Shown: one piece after another, positions 35,263-42,566 of the stretch
How positions within the stretch are numbered: the first letter of the stretch is position 1
Layout of the letters: each line of letters opens with the position of its first letter
DNA from: Arthrobacter sp. JZ12
GTDB taxonomy: Bacteria; Actinomycetota; Actinomycetes; Actinomycetales; Micrococcaceae
DNA length: 64,000 nt
Assembly: GCF_035189165.1 (NCBI RefSeq)
Contig: NZ_CP045246.1
Span: 992,001-1,056,000 of the forward strand
Direction of reading: 5' to 3'
Notes under the pieces: generated by a model
Seen by the model: the letters and a program-made list of their open reading frames with translations, nothing else
Database searches by the model: none
What the model was told of the DNA's origin: nothing
Translations under genes and position numbers: made by a program

Positions 35263-38200
35263 ATGGCCCCCAACGGACCCACCCTCACCGGACTGCGTGC
35301 CGCCCTGGCAGAGGACTCGTCGTTCGCGCGTGTGCGCACCAACGCGTCGCGGTCCGTCGCCGAGCGCAGCAGCGACCTCCAGATCGGCGCGCCCACCGGC
35401 TTGCGTGCGGCCCTGCTCGCGGAGATGGTGGACGGGCTGGCGTCGGCAACCAACGACGGCGGCGCGAACGGCTCGCAGGCGGAACCCGTCGTCGTCGCGG
35501 TCACCGCCACAGGGCGGGAGGCGGAGGACCTGGCCGCTGCCCTCCGGAGCTACCTGCCGGCGTCGTCCATTGAAGAGTTCCCCAGCTGGGAGACCCTGCC
35601 GCACGAGCGGCTATCGCCGCGCTCCGACACGGTCGGACGGCGGCTGTCCGTGCTCCGTCGGCTGTCCCACCCGGCCGGCGACCCGATCAAGGTGATCACC
35701 GCGCCGATCCGCGCCGTCGTGCAGCCGCTCGTCGCGGGGCTTGGTGAGCTGGCGCCCGTGGCGCTGAAGGTGGGGGAGGAGCGCGGGTTCGACGACGTTG
35801 TCCGGGCGCTCGCCGACGCCGCCTACTCCCGCGTGGACATGGTCACGCACCGCGGCGAGTTCGCCGTGCGCGGCGGCATCATTGACGTTTTCCCGCCCAC
35901 CGAAGACCACCCGCTCCGCATCGAATTCTTCGGCGACGAGGTGGACCAGATGCGCTGGTTCGCCGTCGCCGACCAGCGCTCGCTACCCACCGATGGCGAC
36001 CGCGGCGTCCCCACCGAGTTGTACGCGCCGCCGTGCCGCGAGCTGCTGATCACGCCGTCGGTCATGTCGCGGGCGGCGAAGCTGAAGTCGGAGCTGCCGG
36101 CCGCCGCGGGGATGCTCGAGAAGATTGCCGGCGGGATCGCCGTCGAGGGCATGGAGTCCCTCGCGCCGGTGTTGGTCGACGCGATGGTCCCGTTCGTCGG
36201 CGAGCTGCCGGCCGGGTCGATCGCCGTCGTCGTCGAACCCGAAAAGGTGCGCGCCCGCGCCCACGACCTCGAAGCGACCAACGAGGAATTCCTCGCCGCG
36301 GCGTGGGCAACAGCGTCCGACGGCGGTGCGGCGCCGGTTGATCTGAGCGGCCAGTTGGGCGCAGACCTGCAGGCGGCGAGCTTCAAGTCGCTCGCCGACA
36401 CCCGCACGGCGGCGCTGGAGAACGACGTCGCGTGGTGGTCGGTGACGTCGTTCGGCTCGGACGAGCTGCTTACCGAGGTCGACACCTTCACGATCGCCGC
36501 CCGCGAGCCGCGGGGCTACCAGGGCGACGTTGCGGAGATGATGGAGTTCATCGGTGGGCGAGTGCGTGATCAGTGGCGCGTCGTCGTCGTCACTGAGGGC
36601 CCTGGCCCTGCCCAGCGCCTGGCCGAACTGTTCCACGACGCCGACATCCCGGCGTCGCGCGTCGACTCGCTTGACCGGGCGCCGCAGCCGGGGATCATCG
36701 AGATTACGACGGCGTCGGCGGGGCGCGGGTTCGTGCTGGACGGTCTGAAGCTGGGGCTGCTGACCGAAGCCGATCTCCTGGGGCGGACCACCGCCGCCGG
36801 CACCCGCGATATGCGGAAGATGCCCTCGAAGCGGCGTAACGCCGTCGACCCTTTGCAGCTGCGCGAGGGCGACTTCGTGGTGCACGAGCAGCACGGTGTG
36901 GCGAAGTTTGTGGAGCTGATCCAGCGGTCGTCGGGGGCGGGGCCCACCAAGACGGTCCGCGAATATCTGGTGTTGGAGTACGCGCCGTCGAAGCGCGGTG
37001 CGCCGGGGGACCGGTTGTTCGTGCCGACCGACCAGCTGGACCAGGTGACGCGGTACGTGGGCGGGGATACGCCGGCGCTGTCGAAGATGGGCGGCTCGGA
37101 CTGGGCGAAGACCAAGAGCCAGGCGCGCAAGGCGGTCAAGGAGATCGCGGGCGAGCTGATCCGGCTGTACTCGGCGCGCATGGCGTCGAAGGGTCATGCG
37201 TTTGCGGCCGATACGCCGTGGCAGCGTGAGCTGGAGGAGGCGTTCCCGTACATCGAGACGCCCGACCAGCTGACCACGATCAACGAGGTCAAGGCGGACA
37301 TGGAGCGTGAGGTGCCCATGGACCGGTTGGTGTCCGGCGACGTTGGCTACGGCAAGACCGAGATCGCTGTGCGGGCCGCGTTCAAGGCTGTGCAGGACGG
37401 GAAGCAGGTGGCGGTGCTGGTGCCCACCACGCTCCTGGTGCAGCAGCACTTCGAGACGTTCTCCGAGCGCTTCTCGGGCTTCCCGGTGCGGATCCGGGCG
37501 CTGTCGCGGTTCCAGACGTCGAAGGAGTCCAAGGAAACGGTGGAGGGGCTCAAGAACGGGTCGGTCGACGTCGTCATCGGCACGCACCGGCTCCTGTCCA
37601 CCGAGGTGCAGTTCAAGGACCTCGGCCTGGTGATTGTGGACGAGGAGCAGCGGTTCGGCGTCGAGCACAAGGAAGCGCTGAAGAAGATGCGCACCAACGT
37701 GGACGTGCTGGCCATGAGTGCGACGCCGATTCCGCGAACGCTGGAGATGTCGCTGACCGGGATCCGCGAGACGTCGACGCTGGCGACGCCGCCGGAGGAG
37801 CGGCATCCTGTGCTCACGTACGTGGGGCCGTACACGGACAAGCAGGTGTCGGCGGCGATCCGGCGCGAGCTGATGCGCGAAGGGCAGGTGTTCTTCGTGC
37901 ACAACCGGGTGTCATCGATCGACCGGACTGCCTCGCACATCCAGCAACTGATTCCGGAGGCTCGGGTTGCGGTGGCGCACGGGCAGATGACGGAGTCGCG
38001 GCTGGAGCAGATCATCGTGGACTTCTGGGAGAAGAAGTTCGACGTGCTGGTGTGTACAACGATCATCGAGACGGGTCTGGACATCTCGAATGCGAACACG
38101 CTGATCGTGGACCGGGCCGACAACTACGGGCTTTCGCAGCTGCACCAGCTGCGCGGGCGCGTGGGCCGTGGGCGCGAGCGGGCGTACGCCTACTTCCTCT

Positions 38201-38892
38201 ACCCGTCGGAGAAGCCGCTGGGCGAGGTGGCGCTGGAGCGGTTGAAGGCCGTCGCGTCGCACAACGAGCTCGGCGCCGGTATGCAGCTTGCCATGAAGGA
38301 CCTTGAGATCCGCGGTGCGGGCAACCTCCTGGGCGGGGAGCAGTCGGGGCACATCGCCGGCGTGGGCTTCGACCTGTACATCCGTCTGGTCGGTGAGGCC
38401 GTGGCGAACTTCCGCGGCGAGGCCGAGGAGAAGGCCGCCGAAATGAAGATCGAGCTGCCCATCAACGCGCACCTGCCGCACGACTACGTGCCGGGCGAGC
38501 GGTTGCGGCTTGAGGCGTACCGGAAGCTCGCGTCTGCCGCGACGGACGCCGCGATCGATGAGGTGGTGGAGGAACTGCGCGATAGGTACGGCGACCTGCC
38601 CGCGCCGGTGGAGAACCTCGTCTCGGTGGCGCGGTTCCGGGTTCGCGCGCGTGCGGTGGGGCTGACCGACGTCGCGCTGCAGGGCAACTTCATCAAGTTC
38701 GCGCCGGCCAACCTGCCGGAGTCCAAGGAGATGCGGCTCAAGCGGATGTACCCGGGGGCGTCTGTGAAGCCGGCAATGAACGCGGCGTTGATTCCGAAGC
38801 CGAAGACCTCGTCGGTGGGCGGGCGCGACCTGGCCGATGCCGCCATCCTCGAGTGGGCGCAGAACGTGGTGGACGCGGTGTTCGCGGCCTAG
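35263..38892 (+). CDS. mfd: Transcription-repair coupling factor Mfd
   Basis: A 1209-residue SF2 translocase. It displaces RNA polymerase stalled at DNA damage and recruits UvrA. The N-terminal UvrB-like part runs to about residue 480. The RNA-polymerase-interacting CarD-like domain starts at about 535 (GDFVVHEQHGVAKF). Helicase motifs follow: SGDVGYGKTE at about 690 (Walker A), DEEQRFG, LAMSATPIPRT and RGRVGRGRERAYAYF. The C-terminal TRCF domain ends at EWAQNVVDAVFAA. The start ATG 35263 follows GAAGGA; the open frame goes 216 bp further up without homology. The last 15 codons are copied in the intergenic DNA downstream. Confidence 0.96.
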   Translation: MAPNGPTLTGLRAALAEDSSFARVRTNASRSVAERSSDLQIGAPTGLRAALLAEMVDGLASATNDGGANGSQAEPVVVAVTATGREAEDLAAALRSYLPASSIEEFPSWETLPHERLSPRSDTVGRRLSVLRRLSHPAGDPIKVITAPIRAVVQPLVAGLGELAPVALKVGEERGFDDVVRALADAAYSRVDMVTHRGEFAVRGGIIDVFPPTEDHPLRIEFFGDEVDQMRWFAVADQRSLPTDGDRGVPTELYAPPCRELLITPSVMSRAAKLKSELPAAAGMLEKIAGGIAVEGMESLAPVLVDAMVPFVGELPAGSIAVVVEPEKVRARAHDLEATNEEFLAAAWATASDGGAAPVDLSGQLGADLQAASFKSLADTRTAALENDVAWWSVTSFGSDELLTEVDTFTIAAREPRGYQGDVAEMMEFIGGRVRDQWRVVVVTEGPGPAQRLAELFHDADIPASRVDSLDRAPQPGIIEITTASAGRGFVLDGLKLGLLTEADLLGRTTAAGTRDMRKMPSKRRNAVDPLQLREGDFVVHEQHGVAKFVELIQRSSGAGPTKTVREYLVLEYAPSKRGAPGDRLFVPTDQLDQVTRYVGGDTPALSKMGGSDWAKTKSQARKAVKEIAGELIRLYSARMASKGHAFAADTPWQRELEEAFPYIETPDQLTTINEVKADMEREVPMDRLVSGDVGYGKTEIAVRAAFKAVQDGKQVAVLVPTTLLVQQHFETFSERFSGFPVRIRALSRFQTSKESKETVEGLKNGSVDVVIGTHRLLSTEVQFKDLGLVIVDEEQRFGVEHKEALKKMRTNVDVLAMSATPIPRTLEMSLTGIRETSTLATPPEERHPVLTYVGPYTDKQVSAAIRRELMREGQVFFVHNRVSSIDRTASHIQQLIPEARVAVAHGQMTESRLEQIIVDFWEKKFDVLVCTTIIETGLDISNANTLIVDRADNYGLSQLHQLRGRVGRGRERAYAYFLYPSEKPLGEVALERLKAVASHNELGAGMQLAMKDLEIRGAGNLLGGEQSGHIAGVGFDLYIRLVGEAVANFRGEAEEKAAEMKIELPINAHLPHDYVPGERLRLEAYRKLASAATDAAIDEVVEELRDRYGDLPAPVENLVSVARFRVRARAVGLTDVALQGNFIKFAPANLPESKEMRLKRMYPGASVKPAMNAALIPKPKTSSVGGRDLADAAILEWAQNVVDAVFAA

Positions 38893-39254
38893 CTTTGCTG
38901 TGGGCTCCGGGCCGGGTTGGCCGCGTGCCAGTTTGCCCAGGTTCTAGGGGTGAGGACGGCGTGTCGGCGGGAACACGCCGTTGTTCTGGTCGCTTTGTGG
39001 CTAGAAGGTGGGCAATCCGGGACGGGGTAGGTGTAGACGAGGCCGGTGGGCCTGACCTACGCCGCCATCCTCGAGTGGGCGCAGAACGTGGTGGATGGGG
39101 TGTTTGGAGCCCAGCCTGCGGTGCGCCCGACTGCCCGGCCGCGTGCCAGTTTGCCCAGGTTCTAGGGGTTAGGACGGCGTGTCGGCGACGCCGCGCCGTC
39201 GTTCTAGACGCTCTGTTAGCAGAAGGTGGGCAATCCGGGACGCGTTAGGTGTAG
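38839..39254 (+). repeat. Tandem duplication including the 3' end of mfd
   Basis: Copy 1 (38839-39036) and copy 2 (39061-39254) share long identical blocks: 35 bp of coding sequence beginning GCCGCCATCCTCGAGTGGGC, then a block beginning GGCCGCGTGCCAGTTTGCCC, and GAAGGTGGGCAATCCGGGAC near the end, always 218-222 bp apart. Copy 1 spans the last codons of mfd plus non-coding DNA; copy 2 is wholly non-coding. Differences are scattered, so the event is not recent. Only two copies are present. No open frame of interest lies in this 430-bp gap. Confidence 0.9.
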
Positions 39255-39265
39255 GCGCGGGAGGT

Positions 39266-39319
39266 TTCGTGCACCTCCGGCGGGTCCCGGTGGGGCGGAG
39301 GTCGCCAGAGGTGCACGAA
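39266..39319. terminator. 12-bp inverted repeat between mfd and the convergent fibre locus
   Basis: TTCGTGCACCTC (39266-39277) and GAGGTGCACGAA (39308-39319) are perfect reverse complements with a 30-nt GC-rich loop that folds further. Lying between two convergent transcripts, 6 bp from the last gene of the fibre locus, it is probably a bidirectional terminator. Confidence 0.6.
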
Positions 39320-39324
39320 GATTG

Positions 39325-39810
39325 CTAGGTGGCCCTATTGCACAAGAGCGGAAGTTCGTTCTTGCCGCTGTTGTTACCGCTGCCATTTGGCGGACCTACA
39401 TCGATGGGACCATAAGCCTTAACTTCGGTCTGGTAGCCGCCCGAATGTCCGATCACCCGAAGCGTTAAGACGTCACCGGTCTTTGCATCGGACGGAGTCT
39501 GTATGACGTATCTGTTCGCTGCTTGGCGAACTTCTGAAACCACGGTCGTGACGTTGTTACTGGTTTTAGACACAGTCAGAAGGTAGTCATTCAGTGACTT
39601 GTTCACATCCCAATCCAAGGCAATCTGGCTCGAACCACCCCGATTACCGCAGGGCTCAAACGTCACTGGAGGCAACTTCCCGTAGGTCACGCCCATCGTG
39701 ACGTTCCCGCTCTGCGACCACAGCGCCACCGCCTGACCGCCAGCTCCGAGCAGGACAGCAACGATGAACGCGATCACCACCAGCCGGCGGTTCACCCTTT
39801 CGCCCTTCAT
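39325..39810 (-). CDS. Secreted protein with SipW-type signal peptide, fibre locus
   Basis: A 161-residue exported protein. The N-terminus (RRLVVIAFIVAVLLGAGGQA followed by VALWSQSGNVT) is the alternate signal peptide recognised by SipW-type peptidases, as in TasA and camelysin, where cleavage occurs near an ALW or AxW motif. The mature part is beta-rich, Ser/Thr/Asn-rich and has two cysteines about 100 residues apart. It is the last gene of the five-gene operon and overlaps the preceding sortase substrate by 4 bp. It is probably a minor subunit or an adaptor of a surface fibre. Confidence 0.72.
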   Translation of the reverse strand: MKGERVNRRLVVIAFIVAVLLGAGGQAVALWSQSGNVTMGVTYGKLPPVTFEPCGNRGGSSQIALDWDVNKSLNDYLLTVSKTSNNVTTVVSEVRQAANRYVIQTPSDAKTGDVLTLRVIGHSGGYQTEVKAYGPIDVGPPNGSGNNSGKNELPLLCNRAT

Positions 39811-40529
39811 CCCTGCCCCTCCTCCCGGTCAGCCCTTCGACGCGCCAACACCAGCAGCAGCACGCCAAGTCCAACACCGGCTGCACCGATCGGCAACCAG
39901 GGCGTGCCCGACGCACCAGTATCGGCAAGGGAACCGTGCGGCGCCGCGGCGATGCCGTCATCGACGGGAGCAGTCGAGCCCACACCGGGAACCACGACGC
40001 CGCGCGGGTCAGTACACGCGCCGGCCGCCTCACCGGCGCGTGAATCTTGCAGCAGGAACCGCAGCGCGAAATCTGCGGACTGCTGCTGTGTGTCATTGGG
40101 GGCGTCGGCGTCGAACGCCAGATCAAAGGCCAGTCGCACGCTTCCGCCGGCTGGAACTTCCAGTCCGACCGCCAGATCGCTGCATGAGCCCGATTTCCCG
40201 AGCGGCTTCTGCGCCCCGGAGAAACCGTCAGTCGACGTGCGGACCCTCAACTCCTGTTCAAGAGCGAAATCCACCGCGCCGGCCAGCACAGCCACGGAGA
40301 GCCAGGCGTCGTCGTCGCTGTTGTTGAGAACCCACACCGGCGCCTGAAGGGCCCCGCCCGGAACGATCGGCTCCGTTGTCTGAAGAACCGGACGGGTCAG
40401 GACCGAAGAGTAGGAGACCCCGTCCGTGCTGAACTGCAGCGTTTGGTCTTGGTCGCCTGCCTGCGCCGGTGCTGCCTGCAGCAGCGTCGCAGTCACCACT
40501 GCAAGTACGACGCCGGCTGCTCGCCTCAC
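39807..40529 (-). CDS. Cell-wall-anchored protein with LAxTG sortase signal
   Basis: A 240-residue surface protein. A normal signal peptide ends at QAAPAQA (residue 24). The beta-rich body contains two cysteines and a DUF11-like layout. The C-terminal sorting signal is LADTG (201-205), followed by a hydrophobic helix and the charged tail ARRRADREEGQG. LAxTG is the form used by class E sortases of actinobacteria. No sortase is encoded in the window. Within the operon it probably anchors the SipW-dependent subunits to the peptidoglycan. It overlaps both neighbours by 4 bp. Confidence 0.8.
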   Translation of the reverse strand: MRRAAGVVLAVVTATLLQAAPAQAGDQDQTLQFSTDGVSYSSVLTRPVLQTTEPIVPGGALQAPVWVLNNSDDDAWLSVAVLAGAVDFALEQELRVRTSTDGFSGAQKPLGKSGSCSDLAVGLEVPAGGSVRLAFDLAFDADAPNDTQQQSADFALRFLLQDSRAGEAAGACTDPRGVVVPGVGSTAPVDDGIAAAPHGSLADTGASGTPWLPIGAAGVGLGVLLLVLARRRADREEGQG

Positions 40530-41131
40530 GCTCGTGCCTTCTGCCCTGGCGCGGTCAGCTCCGCTGGCGGATCGGTTTCAGCAACTGCGTCTTCAGCCTG
40601 CGCGTGCGAATCTCCCGACTTCCGCTTGCCGATAAGGCCACGACCAACAGTGAAGACGCCGTAGGCGATCAGCCCGATGGCCGCGATGTAGATGACACTG
40701 TTGCGGTCGCCCTGGCCGGCAGCGTTGGCGACGAATCCGACGTAGGGGACGGCATAGAAGAGCTTGCCGCGGACCTGGATCTCGCGCACGGGGACCGGAT
40801 CCTCGGCGGAGTTGTTGTCGCCCTTGGTGATGAAGGTTGGCTCGCCCTGTTGAGTGGAGCTGACGCCGGTGATGCGGTGGGTGACCACCTCGGGCTTGCC
40901 GGATTCGAGCTGGTAGGTGATGACGTCGCCCAGCTGCAACTCATCGAACGGGATGGGCTTCACCACAATGAACGTTCCCGGCGGGTAGCCCGGCTCCATC
41001 GACTGGGTGAGCACGGTGTAGGTGTAGGAACCCGTAACGCGCGGGAAGACGATAAGTACCAGAGCGGCAAGCACCGCGAGCATCAAAGCAGTGAAACTGA
41101 CTGCCTTGCCGACAGACTTGAGGACGGTCAT
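40526..41131 (-). CDS. sipW: SipW-type signal peptidase I
   Basis: A 201-residue membrane peptidase of the ER/archaeal type. The catalytic Ser44 is in LTQSMEPGYP; His85 in VVTHRITGV replaces the Lys of bacterial LepB; a conserved Asp lies in GDNNSAEDP. One membrane helix lies at 11-32 and another near 150-170, and the tail is basic then acidic. It would cut the alternate signal peptides of the TasA-like proteins encoded on both sides. The start ATG 41131 follows GGGAGGA and overlaps the stop of the upstream TasA-like gene by 4 bp. Confidence 0.9.
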   Translation of the reverse strand: MTVLKSVGKAVSFTALMLAVLAALVLIVFPRVTGSYTYTVLTQSMEPGYPPGTFIVVKPIPFDELQLGDVITYQLESGKPEVVTHRITGVSSTQQGEPTFITKGDNNSAEDPVPVREIQVRGKLFYAVPYVGFVANAAGQGDRNSVIYIAAIGLIAYGVFTVGRGLIGKRKSGDSHAQAEDAVAETDPPAELTAPGQKARA

Positions 41132-41736
41132 GGAGTCCTCCCGATCTGGGCCGCGTTGAGATTCACGGAAATTGTCGCGCTTTGTCCGAGGGCGCTCGCC
41201 GGCGCTGCCGATGCAAGCTCCACCTTGAAACACCTCACCGCCGAGCCCCCCTTCGGAATGTCGATGGCCGCCGGCAATGCGGCCGTGTATGTCGTTGTCG
41301 CACAGCCGGCTAGGTCGGCAGCCGTGCCGTAGCCAACCGAGACGTAGCCGGCCAGCGCACCCGTAACTGCTGCCTGACTGGTTGCCGAAACACGGATTGT
41401 GAATTCGGAGCCCGCATTGGTGTTGTTCTTTATGAGTACTCCCGCAGTCGCGCTTGCGCCGGGGGAGAGCTGCGGTACCTGCGTGCCGGTGAGTGAGAGC
41501 GTTGCCGGCGTTCCATCGGCCAGGGCCATCTCCTGGCTGAGGTTCGACGGATATCCCGTCAACGGCACGGAGAAATCAGCCGCCTGAATGGTCCCTGCAT
41601 TAGAAGGAACAAATACCGACCACAAAGCATGCGACGCCGGTGCCACCAGAAGACCCAATACGACGGCGACAACTACCGCGAGTGCGGTTCGTATCGCTGT
41701 CGCCGTACGCATTGGAAATTCAATCTCCTGGTTCAA
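41128..41736 (-). CDS. TasA/camelysin-like secreted protein
   Basis: A 202-residue exported protein whose signal peptide is the SipW type: a hydrophobic stretch AVVVAVVLGLLVAPASHALW followed by mature beta-rich sequence with SVPLTG and many Thr/Ala. One cysteine pair (GCATT and RCFKV). It resembles predicted subunits of TasA-like fibres or the camelysin family in general features only. It is coupled to sipW downstream by ATGA overlap and lies 6 bp after the first operon gene. Confidence 0.75.
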   Translation of the reverse strand: MNQEIEFPMRTATAIRTALAVVVAVVLGLLVAPASHALWSVFVPSNAGTIQAADFSVPLTGYPSNLSQEMALADGTPATLSLTGTQVPQLSPGASATAGVLIKNNTNAGSEFTIRVSATSQAAVTGALAGYVSVGYGTAADLAGCATTTYTAALPAAIDIPKGGSAVRCFKVELASAAPASALGQSATISVNLNAAQIGRTP

Positions 41737-41742
41737 GTGCGC

Positions 41743-42267
41743 CTACGGGCGTACCTGCTGAAGCGAGAAGCTAATCTGTCCGAGGTCATGCACCTCAGTT
41801 GCATCAATGAGTTCGTCTACGTCTTCGAACGTGAAGTCAATCGCCCCAGTAAACTTCGTAACTCCTACGCTGACCTGTGTGATCGACGTACCGGTTCCCG
41901 TTTCCGGGACTGTGATGAATCGGGGCTCTGAAATATCAAGGCTGTCGAATTCGCTGAGGTCATCCTCAAGACCGCTAACACTCAGATTGGCGACCAAGTT
42001 CTGACCATCGAGGTCAGCAGTAAGGGTCTGCGTGAAGGTGACAGTATCGCCCGGAACGATTGGATATTCTCCGATTTTGATTGGCTGAGTTCCCCCGTTG
42101 ACCGTCCATACGCCTTCGCCCTGCGCACTCAACGTCATGTTGCCTGCTGTGATGGTGCCGGCCTCGGCTTCGGCATCTGTCTGCCAAAGCGCCAGTGTCC
42201 CGCCGCCGCCGATCAGCAACACGACTCCAGCGGCTGTTGCAATGGCGCCCTTTGCCATCTTGTTCAT
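41743..42267 (-). CDS. TasA-like protein with alternate-type signal peptide
   Basis: A 174-residue secreted protein and first gene of the operon. The N-terminus MNKMAKGAIATAAGVVLLIG with GTLALWQ is the alternate-type signal peptide found in TasA/CotN-like proteins of actinobacteria, cut by SipW. The mature domain has TITAGNMTLSA, VPGDTVTFTQTLTADL and ends in FSLQQVRP, all in the pattern of TasA-type beta sandwiches. Acidic, with no cysteines. It probably is the major fibre subunit. ATG 42267 follows AAGGGA. Confidence 0.82.
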   Translation of the reverse strand: MNKMAKGAIATAAGVVLLIGGGGTLALWQTDAEAEAGTITAGNMTLSAQGEGVWTVNGGTQPIKIGEYPIVPGDTVTFTQTLTADLDGQNLVANLSVSGLEDDLSEFDSLDISEPRFITVPETGTGTSITQVSVGVTKFTGAIDFTFEDVDELIDATEVHDLGQISFSLQQVRP

Positions 42268-42566
42268 AACTATTCCCTTCCCCAGAAGCTGACTGATGCT
42301 GATAAGCCTGTCGTTGAAAGTTCAAGTGCGTCTGGGATGAAACCTAAAGATCGCGCGAGCCTTTCCTTGCTTGGGGCTACGAAAACCTCGGGATTCATCC
42401 ATGTATTGATGCACCGTTCGCGAAAGCGAGTAGTAGCCCACGTAATCGCGAAAATCCCTTGAGTATGCCCGGCTCCAAGACGGGTAACCGGCACTCATGT
42501 TTATACAAGGTCTGATTTCTACGCTGGGAAGTGAATCCAACTCATCCAGGTAGAGGGAGATGGATC
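42268..42566. promoter_or_regulatory. Divergent promoter region between the fibre operon and LAL regulator 3
   Basis: About 300 bases between two divergent transcripts, less GC-rich than the flanks. It must contain promoters for both. Visible elements include TTCGCGAAAGCGAGTAGT near 42420, whose CGAGTAGT octamer recurs reversed after LAL regulator 2 (about 22103). No gene or RNA is recognisable. Confidence 0.45.

Noticed and set aside
35983..37902. Minus-strand open frame of 639 codons inside mfd
   Set aside because: Arg/His/Leu-rich shadow of the mfd gene, whose helicase motifs are complete on the plus strand.
38839..39254. Possible CRISPR array or insertion sequence in the repeats after mfd
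   Set aside because: Only two long diverged copies, no short regular repeat-spacer pattern, no transposase and no target-site duplication.
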